Of a stretch of DNA of 32,744 bases, positions 25,985 to 32,744 are shown one piece after another; within the stretch, counting starts at the first letter, position 1, and every line of letters starts with the position of its first letter. The notes below the pieces were generated by a model. That model did not search any database. It was not told the DNA's origin and worked only from the letters and a program-made list of their open reading frames with translations. Source of the DNA: Selenomonadaceae bacterium (GTDB lineage Bacteria > Bacillota > Negativicutes > Selenomonadales > Selenomonadaceae); the NCBI GenBank assembly GCA_017412925.1, contig JAFPVP010000083.1, positions 1 to 32,744 of the forward strand, given 5' to 3'. The position numbers and the translations under genes are program-made.

Positions 25985-26260
25985 CTAAACAAAATTTTTA
26001 TTGGCTTCCAAACACAGCCGATCCTCCTCCTCGCTGAAGGTGACCAGCGACGCCAAATCAACGCCCAAACCGTTAGCAATGTCGAGCAGAGTCGGGAGCG
26101 GAAAACCGCTGTTGTATCTGCCGCGCTCAATTCGCCCGATTGTGCTTTCGCTCATGCTGACTTTTTCGGCGAGTTCGGCTTGCGTCATCTGTCGAAGGTT
26201 GCGATAGTAAGCAATTTTCGCGCCGATTTGCCTGTAGATTATTGTGTTCTTCCTCTCCAT
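25985..26260 (-). CDS. XRE-family HTH regulator
   Basis: The 91-residue protein is a Cro/CI-type helix-turn-helix: IGAKIAYYRNLRQMTQAELAEKVSMSESTIGRIERGRY, then a leucine-rich fourth helix (PLPTLLDIANGLGVDLASLV). It is probably the regulator of the downstream genes up to 21386; the SHOCT gene begins 28 bases later in transcription order. ATG 26260 follows AAGGAA. The C-terminal codons (EANKNFV) are repeated as a relic at 24920-24943. Confidence 0.85.
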   Translation of the reverse strand: MERKNTIIYRQIGAKIAYYRNLRQMTQAELAEKVSMSESTIGRIERGRYNSGFPLPTLLDIANGLGVDLASLVTFSEEEDRLCLEANKNFV

Positions 26261-26383
26261 CTTGCCGTTTCCTTAATGATACGTTTTTTTTAGTTTACCA
26301 CAAAATTTTGAAGGAATTACGCTAATTTATGCCGTGTATCCGCCTATGTTGTTTGCGCAAAAATTATTGCCGTGACGATTGTA

Positions 26384-26436
26384 CAAAAAAAAATCCGCCG
26401 TGTAAGGTACCTTGCGGGTACCCCGGCGGAAAAAAA
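26384..26436 (-). terminator. Terminator after the kinase gene, symmetric
   Basis: The outer stem TCCGCC/GGCGGA encloses a GGTACC-containing inner stem and is flanked by A-runs to the left and right, so it is T-tailed on the - strand and partly symmetric. It separates the kinase gene from the regulator of the AAA+ cassette. Confidence 0.75.
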
Positions 26437-26438
26437 TT

Positions 26439-27854
26439 TTAATCGGCAATGTCGAACCACACGCACCAATAATGCTCGTCCATTTTGGATTCGTCGCCCT
26501 CCAGATAAATTTGTAGGCAAACGGAAAGTCTGTCCTTGTTCGGCAACTCGAACGTGTCGAACGAAATTATAAAATCAGTCGCCGCTCCAACCTCCAGCGC
26601 GGGCAAAGTTTTTGTTTCCTCCAATTTGTCGCCGCCCCAATTTGGCGTGAAAATAATTTTTATCGACGGATCTTGCCAAGCGGCGGCGGTGTCGTTGGTT
26701 ATGTGCAGTCGCGCTTGAGCCTGTAGCCACTCCGCGCGGGAGATTTTCTCCCTGTCGTTCTTGTGCTCGTCCTGATTGAACAGCGCGCCGTTCAGATAAA
26801 ATTGCGTCTTGAGGAGTCCCGAAAAAGTTTTTCGCGGCTTCGGTTCAAAAGTTATCGGCGCGGCGGAGCTTGACGCGGGCGGCGTTTCAGGTAATTTCAA
26901 ATCTTCCTCGGAAAAAATTTTTCGCGGCGGCGGTTTGTATTCTTTAGGCGCGGCATTCGGCAGAGAAATTTCTTTTTGCGGCGGCAAAATAATTTCGGGT
27001 AACTTAAATTCGATTGTCTGCGCGGGTGTGGAAATTTTTTCGACTGGCAATGTTTCGACCTGCGCGGCGATTTCCTCCGAAAAATTTTCGTCGCGGTTGA
27101 GTGGCGGCGAAGTCGCAAATAAAAAAATTCCCGCCGTCAACAAAATCAGCGACTTTATAAAAATTCGCGGTTCTTCAGCCGTGAGCGCGGTTTTTAGCTC
27201 GTCGACGCTCTGGAAACGGTTAATCGGGTCGTAGGCGGTGCATTTGTCTAAAATTTTTTTCAAAGGTTCGTCGCAATTTTTGCCGAGCAGAATTTTCATC
27301 GTGACGCCAAGGGAATAAATATCGCTGCGCGGGTCAGTCTGTCCGCTGCCGTATTGTTCGGGCGGCGCGTAGCCCTTCGTGCCCAAAAGTCGCGTGTCGG
27401 CTTGCTTGCCGTCCTTAAAAATCCTCGCCGCGTCGAAGTCAATCAATCGAACGCGCCCGCCCTGTAGAATCAAATTCGACGGCTTTATATCGCGGTGAAT
27501 TATGTTTTGCGCGTGAAGTTCCCTTAGCCCGTCGCATAACTGCAAAAGTATCGCCCGCGTCTCCGATTCGCTTAAAGGCTTTTTCCGTTCGTGAAGATTT
27601 TCGCCGTGGATAAATTCCTCAACGATGACCGTTTCCGCCGCGTCCTCCACACAATAAAAAATCCGCGCGGGCAACTTGAACGAAAAATCTTTTATCACGT
27701 CGTAAGGTAGACCCGTCGATAGAACGCGCTTTATTATGACCAGCTCGCCGCCCTGCCGCGTTTGTGCCAGCCACACTTCGCCGCGCTCCGATTGTTTGAG
27801 CAGTTTCAATTTCTCAAAGCGGAACTCCAAAAATTCCGCGACGTTTCCTTTCAT
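26439..27854 (-). CDS. Hanks-type Ser/Thr protein kinase, membrane-anchored
   Basis: The 471-residue protein has an N-terminal kinase domain (about residues 10-230) with ATP-anchoring Lys42 (VIIKRV), catalytic HRDIKPSN (120-127) and APPEQ substrate-loop motif (163-167). The metal motif reads DFD (139-141) rather than DFG. One membrane helix follows (about 233-249, SLILLTAGIFLFAT), then a proline-rich segment and an external domain of about 100 residues (WLQAQARLHITNDTAAAW to the C terminus). ATG 27854 is chosen with AAGGCAAGG upstream; a start at 27926 would reach past the divergent promoter. The FHA protein at 16822 and the adjacent HTH gene are plausible partners. Confidence 0.9.
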   Translation of the reverse strand: MKGNVAEFLEFRFEKLKLLKQSERGEVWLAQTRQGGELVIIKRVLSTGLPYDVIKDFSFKLPARIFYCVEDAAETVIVEEFIHGENLHERKKPLSESETRAILLQLCDGLRELHAQNIIHRDIKPSNLILQGGRVRLIDFDAARIFKDGKQADTRLLGTKGYAPPEQYGSGQTDPRSDIYSLGVTMKILLGKNCDEPLKKILDKCTAYDPINRFQSVDELKTALTAEEPRIFIKSLILLTAGIFLFATSPPLNRDENFSEEIAAQVETLPVEKISTPAQTIEFKLPEIILPPQKEISLPNAAPKEYKPPPRKIFSEEDLKLPETPPASSSAAPITFEPKPRKTFSGLLKTQFYLNGALFNQDEHKNDREKISRAEWLQAQARLHITNDTAAAWQDPSIKIIFTPNWGGDKLEETKTLPALEVGAATDFIISFDTFELPNKDRLSVCLQIYLEGDESKMDEHYWCVWFDIAD

Positions 27855-27863
27855 CAGTGCGCC

Positions 27864-27892
27864 TTGCCTTTCGATTGTCCTTGCGCTATATT
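27864..27892 (+). promoter_or_regulatory. Promoter of HTH gene, overlapping the divergent one
   Basis: TTGCCT and TATATT are separated by 17 bases, 24 bases before the HTH ATG at 27917. Its -10 box overlaps the -10 box of the oppositely directed kinase promoter. Confidence 0.55.
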
Positions 27893-27917
27893 TTACAAAA
27901 ATTGGAGGCGAATGCAA
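27890..27917 (-). promoter_or_regulatory. Promoter of kinase gene
   Basis: On the - strand TTGCAT and TAAAAT are separated by 16 bases, 35 bases before the kinase ATG. The -35 box extends to the first base of the HTH gene's start codon. Confidence 0.5.
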
Positions 27918-28348
27918 TGCCCGCAAAAGACACCGCGCAACTCGAAAATGAATTGGTCGAAGCCGCTGACATGAAAAAATTCCTCGATGATAACGAGGAA
28001 AATTTTCGTCGGTTCACGCTCGCCGAATATCTGCGCCGGTTGCTTGTCGAAAAAAATTTGTCGCAGGCGCAAGTCATAAAAAATTCTCAACTCGACGAGG
28101 GCTACGCGCACCATATTTTCGGCGGCAGAAAAAATCCGTCGCGGGAAAAAATTTTGTCGCTTGCCTTAGCTATGGAGCTTTCGCCAAAAGAGGCGGATTA
28201 TCTGTTATATTACGCGGGGCATAATCGGCTGTACGTTCGTGATGAGCGGGACGCCGTGCTTGCCTTTGCTCTGGAGAATCACAAAACGGTTTTGCAGACG
28301 AACGAACTTTTGGAGGAGCTGAAGTTATCGCCCTTGCTTGTCGGCTGA
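27917..28348 (+). CDS. HTH-domain protein divergent from kinase
   Basis: The 143-residue protein has a Cro/CI-like HTH core: FTLAEYLRRLLVEKNLSQAQVIKNSQL, then HHIFGGRKNPSREKILSLALAMELSPKEADYLLYYAG, with a C-terminal helical tail. The frame is open upstream to 27857, but ATG 27917 with TTGGAGGCG is preferred. It is divergent from the Ser/Thr kinase, which suggests it regulates or is phosphorylated by that kinase, and it overlaps the convergent comF by 24 bases at the 3' end. Confidence 0.8.
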   Translation: MPAKDTAQLENELVEAADMKKFLDDNEENFRRFTLAEYLRRLLVEKNLSQAQVIKNSQLDEGYAHHIFGGRKNPSREKILSLALAMELSPKEADYLLYYAGHNRLYVRDERDAVLAFALENHKTVLQTNELLEELKLSPLLVG

Positions 28349-29023
28349 AAAATTTTCGTCAAAGTCGGCGGCGAACGCCAGCACAGAAATTTTCGCCGCG
28401 CCGAGAGATTTTAAAACTTTGGCGCATTCTTTGCAGGTCGTCCCCGTCGTGAAGATGTCGTCGACGATTAAAATATTTTTGCCGCGCAGGTCAATCTTTT
28501 CTTTAGCCGCGAACGCTCCGCTTAAAACTTTTTCGCGCTCCGCCTTGCCGAGTTTGTAAAGTTTGGGCGTGGCTTGCGTCCGAATCAAAAAATTTCGTAG
28601 GGGAAGATTCTTTTTCGCGAGCCACTCGCCGAAAATTTTTTCCGTCTGATTAAAGCCGCGCTCGTTTAAACGTTCTTGATGAAGCGGCACGGGCACGGCA
28701 AAATTTATATCGTTTAAAAGTTTTGAAATCTCCGCGCATTCGGAAACGTCGTCGAGGATTTTTTTCAGCGCGGGCACGACGCCCAAATTATTATCAAACT
28801 TTAACTTGTGGAGGAGTGCGCGCGAGCCGTCGCGATATTTTGTCACGCGAAAAATTTCATCGAGCGGCGGAATTTTCCTGTCGTAAAAATCAACGCGCAA
28901 AATTTTTTTCACGCACGCCGCACAAAGTTGATAACGTTCGTCGACAATCTCGCGGCAATTCGGGCAGCGCGGCGGGAATAAAAAATAAATTACCGCCTGC
29001 CACAGCTCGCGCAAAAAATTCAT
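28325..29023 (-). CDS. comF: ComF-like phosphoribosyltransferase-fold protein
   Basis: ComF-family proteins have a zinc finger and a PRT domain and act in DNA uptake or in nucleotide handling. The 232-residue product has two CxxC pairs (CPNC at 20-23, CAAC at 34-37), the ComF segment VPLHQERLNERGFNQTEKI and the PRPP loop VDDIFTTGTT (187-196). ATG 29023 follows GGGAG. Its 3' end overlaps the convergent HTH gene by 24 bases. Confidence 0.92.
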   Translation of the reverse strand: MNFLRELWQAVIYFLFPPRCPNCREIVDERYQLCAACVKKILRVDFYDRKIPPLDEIFRVTKYRDGSRALLHKLKFDNNLGVVPALKKILDDVSECAEISKLLNDINFAVPVPLHQERLNERGFNQTEKIFGEWLAKKNLPLRNFLIRTQATPKLYKLGKAEREKVLSGAFAAKEKIDLRGKNILIVDDIFTTGTTCKECAKVLKSLGAAKISVLAFAADFDENFSADKQGR

Positions 29024-29072
29024 TGACTTACTCCCAAAAATTAAATCGAACTACCGAACCTACGTAATCAGA

Positions 29073-29235
29073 GGCCGCCATGGATGGCGGCCGTCCGTTC
29101 GCGCATTTGCAGGATGCAAATACCGCGAACGTCGGGACTTGAAATTAGGAAAATGTGCGGGGAACGGACACTACGCCCCCGCGAGGCACCCTTTCTTTTT
29201 GTAACTTTTTCTTTGGGTGAGCAAAGAAAAAGTTA
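29073..29235 (+). repeat. Structured intergenic repeat, copy 2
   Basis: This 163-bp relative of the element at 13466-13625 lies between comF and leuA. The 8-bp TGGA-loop stem at 29073-29092 differs from copy 1 at two base pairs, both compensated (A-T to G-C and T-A to C-G). The final stem (29202-29235, loop GGTGAG) differs at several pairs while staying fully complementary, and the GTTCGCG..CGCGAAC part is identical. Orientation relative to the window is the same as copy 1. Confidence 0.85.
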
Positions 29236-29302
29236 GTTAAGCGCAAAAAACTTTAAATCAAGAGGAGAATTCTTTGGGCACTTTCTAGTGAAAGAAAGGG
29301 GT

Positions 29303-30967
29303 TTAAGCCACCATGCGATTAATCGCGCTGATTAAAGCCTGAATCGACGCGGTGATAATGTCGGTGTCCATGCCCGCGCCCCAAGTGACTTTGCCGTCCG
29401 CGCCCGTGATTGAAATGTACGCGATAGCCCGCGCAGATTGTCCGATTTCCAGCGCGTGCTCGTTGTAAGTCAAGTTGCTGTAGCTGATGCCCAAATTTTT
29501 TTGAAGGGCGTTTGAAATTGCGTCGAGACGCCCGTTGCCGCGTGCCATGTAAGTTACACGCTCGCCGTTGACTTCCAAATCGACACTGCCGACACGCGCG
29601 CCGCCCGGCTCCTTGCGCAGGTGGAATTCAATCAGCTTATACGGCTTGTCGACGTTGACATATTGGTCGCTGAAAATCTGATAAATTTCGTCGGGCAAAA
29701 GTTCCTTGTGCTTGCGATCGCTGACTGCCTTGACGCAGTAGCCGAAGTCCTCGCGCATTTTCTTGGGCATTTCCACGCCGTATTTCTGCTCCATGATGAA
29801 GCCGACGCCGCCCTTGCCGCTCTGGCTGTTGATTCTGATAACGTCGCCGTCGTATTCGCGCCCAACGTCGTGCGGGTCGATTGGCAGATAGGGAACAGTC
29901 CAGCGGTCGGGATTTTTTTCGTCGCGCCAATGCATTCCCTTTGCAATCGCGTCTTGGTGACTGCCGCTGAACGCCGTAAACACCAATGCGCCGGCGTAAG
30001 GTTGGCGGTCGTGAACGTGCATTCTGGTGACGCGCTCATACATTTCGACAAGGGCGGGCATGTTCGTAAAATCAAGTTCGGGGTCGACGCCCAACGCAAA
30101 CATATTCATCGCCAAAGTTACAATGTCGACGTTGCCGGTGCGTTCGCCGTTGCCGAAAAGCGTGCCTTCAATCCTGTCCGCGCCCGCCAAAAGTCCGAGT
30201 TCACAATCAGCCACGCCACAGCCGCGGTCGTTGTGCGGGTGCAAACTCAAAACAACTTTATCGCGGAACTTCAGATATTTGTTGATGTAGGCAACCTGCG
30301 CGGCGTAAACGTGCGGCAAACTCATTTCGACGGTCACGGGAATATTTATAATCGGGCGGCGGTCGATGACAGGCTCCCACACGTCGAGAACCGCGTTGCA
30401 AACTTCCAGCGCGTATTCCGGCTCGGTGCCCGTGAAACTTTCCGGCGAGTATTCAAAGCGATAATCCGCGCCCGCCTTTTCCGTCAGCTCAAGCAAAAGT
30501 TTCGCGCCGTCGATTGCAATCTGTTTAATCTCGTCCTTAGACATGCGAAAAACTTGCTCGCGCTGGGCGACGCTCGTCGAGTTGTAAACGTGGACGATAG
30601 CATTTTTCGCGCCGTCGAGTGCCTCAAAAGTTTTCTTTATGATGTGCTCCCGCGCCTGCGTCAGGACTTGAACAGTCACGTCGTCGGGGATAAGATTATC
30701 TTCAATCAGCTTGCGAAGGAGCGCGTATTCGGTGTCGCTGGCGGCGGGGAAACCAACCTCAATCTCCTTGAAGCCGACTTTGACGAGCGTTTTATAAAAT
30801 TCAACTTTCTCGTCGAGGCTCATGGGGATAATCAGCGATTGGTTGCCGTCGCGCAAGTCGACGCTACACCACACGGGAGCTTTCGTCGGATATTCTTTGC
30901 TCGCCCAATCCAAAATTATTTCGGGCGGCATGAAGTAGCCTTTGCTGTATTTGGTATGATTCTTCAA
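29303..30967 (-). CDS. leuA: 2-isopropylmalate synthase (LeuA, actinobacterial-type)
   Basis: LeuA condenses 2-oxoisovalerate with acetyl-CoA in the first committed step of leucine synthesis. The 554-residue protein has the DLRDGNQ catalytic motif, SLHPHNDRGC metal ligands, the GNGERTGNVD segment and a C-terminal allosteric domain that binds leucine (QIFSDQYVN through the end). TTG 30967 is chosen: GAGGTG precedes it by five bases and the resulting KNHTKYSKGYFMPPE start fits the family. A later ATG (MPPE) has only AAAGG. A further-upstream frame reaches 31075, beyond the promoter, and is rejected. Confidence 0.95.
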   Translation of the reverse strand: MKNHTKYSKGYFMPPEIILDWASKEYPTKAPVWCSVDLRDGNQSLIIPMSLDEKVEFYKTLVKVGFKEIEVGFPAASDTEYALLRKLIEDNLIPDDVTVQVLTQAREHIIKKTFEALDGAKNAIVHVYNSTSVAQREQVFRMSKDEIKQIAIDGAKLLLELTEKAGADYRFEYSPESFTGTEPEYALEVCNAVLDVWEPVIDRRPIINIPVTVEMSLPHVYAAQVAYINKYLKFRDKVVLSLHPHNDRGCGVADCELGLLAGADRIEGTLFGNGERTGNVDIVTLAMNMFALGVDPELDFTNMPALVEMYERVTRMHVHDRQPYAGALVFTAFSGSHQDAIAKGMHWRDEKNPDRWTVPYLPIDPHDVGREYDGDVIRINSQSGKGGVGFIMEQKYGVEMPKKMREDFGYCVKAVSDRKHKELLPDEIYQIFSDQYVNVDKPYKLIEFHLRKEPGGARVGSVDLEVNGERVTYMARGNGRLDAISNALQKNLGISYSNLTYNEHALEIGQSARAIAYISITGADGKVTWGAGMDTDIITASIQALISAINRMVA

Positions 30968-30983
30968 ACTAAACACCTCATTG

Positions 30984-31018
30984 GTAATGCGTAATGCGAA
31001 ATGCGCAATGCGCAATGA
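30984..31018. repeat. Heptamer tandem repeat in leuA leader
   Basis: Five consecutive 7-base units, GTAATGC, GTAATGC, GAAATGC, GCAATGC and GCAATGA, cover 35 bases between the leuA promoter and its start codon, so they would be transcribed as part of the 5' untranslated region. Similar short heptamer arrays are known from other bacteria (for example cyanobacterial STRR repeats). Confidence 0.85.
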
Positions 31019-31031
31019 TTTTTTCGCGCCG

Positions 31032-31060
31032 ATTATATTCTTAACGCGGGGCAATGTAAA
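31032..31060 (-). promoter_or_regulatory. Promoter of leuA
   Basis: On the - strand TTTACA and TATAAT are separated by 17 bases, a strong sigma-70 type match. The predicted start leaves a leader of about 58 bases that contains the heptamer repeat. No T-box or leucine-rich leader peptide was seen. Confidence 0.8.
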
Positions 31061-31069
31061 GTTTCTTTG

Positions 31070-31097
31070 TTGCAAAAGATAAAGATTCGGTTATAAT
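31070..31097 (+). promoter_or_regulatory. Promoter for the 31133-32741 genes
   Basis: TTGCAA and TATAAT are separated by 16 bases, 35 bases before the TTG start at 31133. Its -35 box lies nine bases from the -35 box of the divergent leuA promoter, so a regulator could affect both. Confidence 0.75.
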
Positions 31098-31132
31098 ATC
31101 GCATTGTATAAATTAAAAGGGGTTGAAAAATT

Positions 31133-31672
31133 TTGCTGACGATATTAATTGGATTGTCGGTCGCGGCGGCAGTAGTAATTTTGACAGTCGCAATGTTCTT
31201 GAATGGTCGCAAGGAAAAAGTTGTTCCGAAGTTGGAAAGTCGCACGCCGTTTAAAATTGAATCGCGTGACGAAAAATCTGTGACGCTCTCCACGACGATA
31301 GAATTCCGCAACGAGGGCACGCAGTCCGCGATGATTGTCGACGCCATTTGCCACCCGCTGTTGCCGTTTGAACAATATGACGGAATGAACGTGCGCGGCA
31401 GGGCTGAACGTGAAGGCGTCCCGCGCGAAGACGATTATTTCGAGGCTTTGGTTATCGAACATCAACAGAGCGTCAATCTCGTGGCTAAGGTAACTTTGAC
31501 GGCGCGGAAAAATCTTTCGCTGGAGGAAGCCGTCGCGCACATGGTCGATTTCCCCGTCGAATTTATTTATCGCGAAGTCGGGCGCACGGAAATGCATTGG
31601 TCGATAGCCCGCGTGATTTTGACAGCCGAGGAACTTGCCAAACTTGTCGGCGTTAAACTTGTTGAGGAGTGA
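31133..31672 (+). CDS. Membrane-anchored hypothetical protein
   Basis: The 179-residue protein has an N-terminal hydrophobic helix (ILIGLSVAAAVVILTVAMFL, residues 4-23) and then a soluble beta-rich domain of about 150 residues that may lie outside the membrane or face the cytoplasm (PFKIESRDEKSVTLSTTIEF through REVGRTEMHWSIARV). No catalytic motif is recognised. TTG 31133 follows AAGGGG. It is first in a probable three-gene operon with the CofE-like and coiled-coil genes; the CofE-like gene follows after six bases. Confidence 0.7.
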   Translation: MLTILIGLSVAAAVVILTVAMFLNGRKEKVVPKLESRTPFKIESRDEKSVTLSTTIEFRNEGTQSAMIVDAICHPLLPFEQYDGMNVRGRAEREGVPREDDYFEALVIEHQQSVNLVAKVTLTARKNLSLEEAVAHMVDFPVEFIYREVGRTEMHWSIARVILTAEELAKLVGVKLVEE

Positions 31673-31678
31673 ACTTTT

Positions 31679-32341
31679 ATGAACGTGGAAATTATTCCGA
31701 TAACAACCAGAATTTTGACGCCGAAGGATGATATTGTCGACGTGATAGAAAAATACACCCGCGATAAAATCGGCGCGGACGACGTGATAACCGTTGCCGA
31801 GAGCGTCGTCGCGATAACGCAAGGAAATATCATTCGCCCTGACGAAATGCATATCAGCAACCTGGCGAAACTTTGTTGCAAATTTATTCCCGATTACGGA
31901 AGTCTCGCCACGCCGCACGGTATGCAAGCTTTAATGGAAAAGGAAGGTGAGTGGCGCGTTGCGTTCGCGCTGTTTGCGGGCTTTTTAGGTAAAGTCGTCG
32001 GTATGCGCGGGCTGTTTTATAAATGGGGCGGGCGTCAAGCGGCTCTAATCGACGACGTGACGGGCACAATGCCGCCGTTCGATAAATGCGTCGTCTACGG
32101 TCCGGAAAATGTCGATAAAGTTGTCGGCGACCTTAAAGCTCGGCTGAAATGTTTCGGCGCGATGATTGCCGATGTCAACGATTTAAAACGTTCGCGGATT
32201 GTCGGTGCGACGCCGGGCATGAACGCGCAACTTGCCTCCGATTTGCTGATTGATAATCCGTTCGGCAACGCCTCGCAGAAACGCCCGATTTGCATTCTGA
32301 AAAATTTCCGCTCGTATCAGGAGGCGCAAGGAGGTATTTAA
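31679..32341 (+). CDS. CofE-like (F420-0 gamma-glutamyl ligase fold) protein
   Basis: The 220-residue protein resembles the coenzyme F420-0:L-glutamate ligase family: [16 protein letters not shown] near the start, [31 protein letters not shown] and [19 protein letters not shown]. Members in organisms without F420 probably attach glutamate or another amino acid to a different substrate, so no specific substrate is assigned. ATG 31679 follows GAGGAG at the end of the previous gene. The C-terminal residues run to the start of the coiled-coil gene (two bases apart). Confidence 0.8.
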   Translation: MNVEIIPITTRILTPKDDIVDVIEKYTRDKIGADDVITVAESVVAITQGNIIRPDEMHISNLAKLCCKFIPDYGSLATPHGMQALMEKEGEWRVAFALFAGFLGKVVGMRGLFYKWGGRQAALIDDVTGTMPPFDKCVVYGPENVDKVVGDLKARLKCFGAMIADVNDLKRSRIVGATPGMNAQLASDLLIDNPFGNASQKRPICILKNFRSYQEAQGGI

Positions 32342-32342
32342 A

Positions 32343-32741
32343 ATGTCCGAAGCTCAATCAAAAGAAAACACTTCGCGGATCATACCTTTCACACCAGAAG
32401 AGCATATTTATCTCCAACAAAAAGATTTACGTGAAGAAGTTCGCGATTCGCGCAAGGAATTAAATTCTCGCATGGACAGAATCGAAGTTCGTCAAGACCG
32501 GCTCGAAACAAAAATTGATAAACTCGAATCAAAAATTGAAACTGTGCGAAAAGAATTGAACGTTCGCATGGATAAGCAGGACGAGAAATTTGATAGACTC
32601 GACGCAAAGCTTGAGAAATTAGCAGATAGAATGGATAAGTTTTCGGACAAAATAGATTCGATGAATAAGCACGGCAACATCATGACGGCAAGTGTTATCG
32701 GCGTTGCGCTCGGCGTGCTTTATGTGATTTTTTTCAAGTAA
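32343..32741 (+). CDS. Coiled-coil tail-anchored protein
   Basis: The 132-residue protein has a long heptad-rich coiled coil (about residues 25-107, with repeated RMDRIEVRQDRLETKIDKL and DRLDAKLEKLADRMDKF) and a C-terminal membrane helix (ASVIGVALGVLYVIFF). It should form an oligomer attached to the membrane by its tail. Alternating D/K/E heptads make it highly charged. ATG 32343 follows CAAGGAGG. It is co-oriented with the CofE-like gene and begins two bases after its stop. Confidence 0.8.
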   Translation: MSEAQSKENTSRIIPFTPEEHIYLQQKDLREEVRDSRKELNSRMDRIEVRQDRLETKIDKLESKIETVRKELNVRMDKQDEKFDRLDAKLEKLADRMDKFSDKIDSMNKHGNIMTASVIGVALGVLYVIFFK

Positions 32742-32744
32742 AGG

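Noticed and set aside
25957-26130. 58-residue N-terminal extension of the SHOCT protein
   Set aside because: It overlaps the XRE gene antiparallel frame and has no start signal; the internal ATG has GGGAGGG.
26261-26383. Promoter TTGTGG-16-TATCAT for the regulator at 26260
   Set aside because: The predicted transcript start would fall within the ribosome binding site, so the boxes are probably chance A/T text. No better promoter could be fixed.
29621-30994. 457-codon + strand frame inside leuA
   Set aside because: Lies over the catalytic domain of LeuA in antisense and runs into the heptamer repeat; no ribosome binding site.
30967-31030. Leucine leader peptide or T-box before leuA
   Set aside because: The leader of about 58 bases is mainly heptamer repeat; no leucine-rich frame or T-box motif was seen.

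Overview
The window is bacterial and reads as one long stretch of the conserved str/S10/spc/alpha ribosomal super-operon followed by accessory and housekeeping genes. A Firmicutes origin is most likely, perhaps a Negativicutes-like anaerobe. This is inferred from the continuous tuf-S10-spc-alpha order, the zinc-type S14 and L36, strong AAGGAGG ribosome binding sites, many TTG and GTG starts, a BrnT/BrnA pair and a double-glycine leader peptide. The exact taxon cannot be fixed from the sequence alone.

Region 1 (1-16796, all + strand): the 3' part of tuf, then rpsJ-rplC-rplD-rplW-rplB-rpsS-rplV-rpsC-rplP-rpmC-rpsQ-rplN-rplX-rplE-rpsZ-rpsH-rplF, then two tandem VOC (glyoxalase-fold) genes that do not belong to the usual order, then rplR-rpsE-rpmD-rplO-secY-adk-infA, then a 266-bp gap holding a structured repeat and a probable promoter, then rpmJ-rpsM-rpsK-rpsD-rpoA-rplQ and a terminator. 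map, which commonly sits between adk and infA, is absent.

Region 2 (16800-18760): an FhaA-like FHA-domain gene on +, a bidirectional terminator, a BrnT/BrnA toxin-antitoxin pair on -, and a 122-residue protein with a double-glycine export leader on -.

Region 3 (18816-26260, - strand): leuS, preceded in transcription order by a compact run of genes: XRE regulator, zinc/SHOCT protein, a 33-residue membrane peptide, AAA+ ATPase, small membrane protein, unknown acidic protein, a membrane-anchored MORN-like protein and a Sel1-repeat protein. Tight spacing and single-strand orientation suggest one operon. It looks like an ATPase-driven envelope-associated complex of unknown function and is the best candidate here for an undescribed system.

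Region 4 (26384-29302): a membrane Ser/Thr kinase and a divergent HTH gene whose predicted promoters overlap, then comF converging on the HTH gene, then a second copy of the structured repeat.

Region 5 (29303-32744): leuA on -, with a heptamer tandem repeat in its leader and a good promoter. Divergent from it on + are a membrane-anchored unknown protein, a CofE-like (F420 gamma-glutamyl ligase fold) protein and a coiled-coil tail-anchored protein. No tRNA, rRNA, CRISPR array or insertion sequence was seen. No gene-free stretch exceeds 300 bases.
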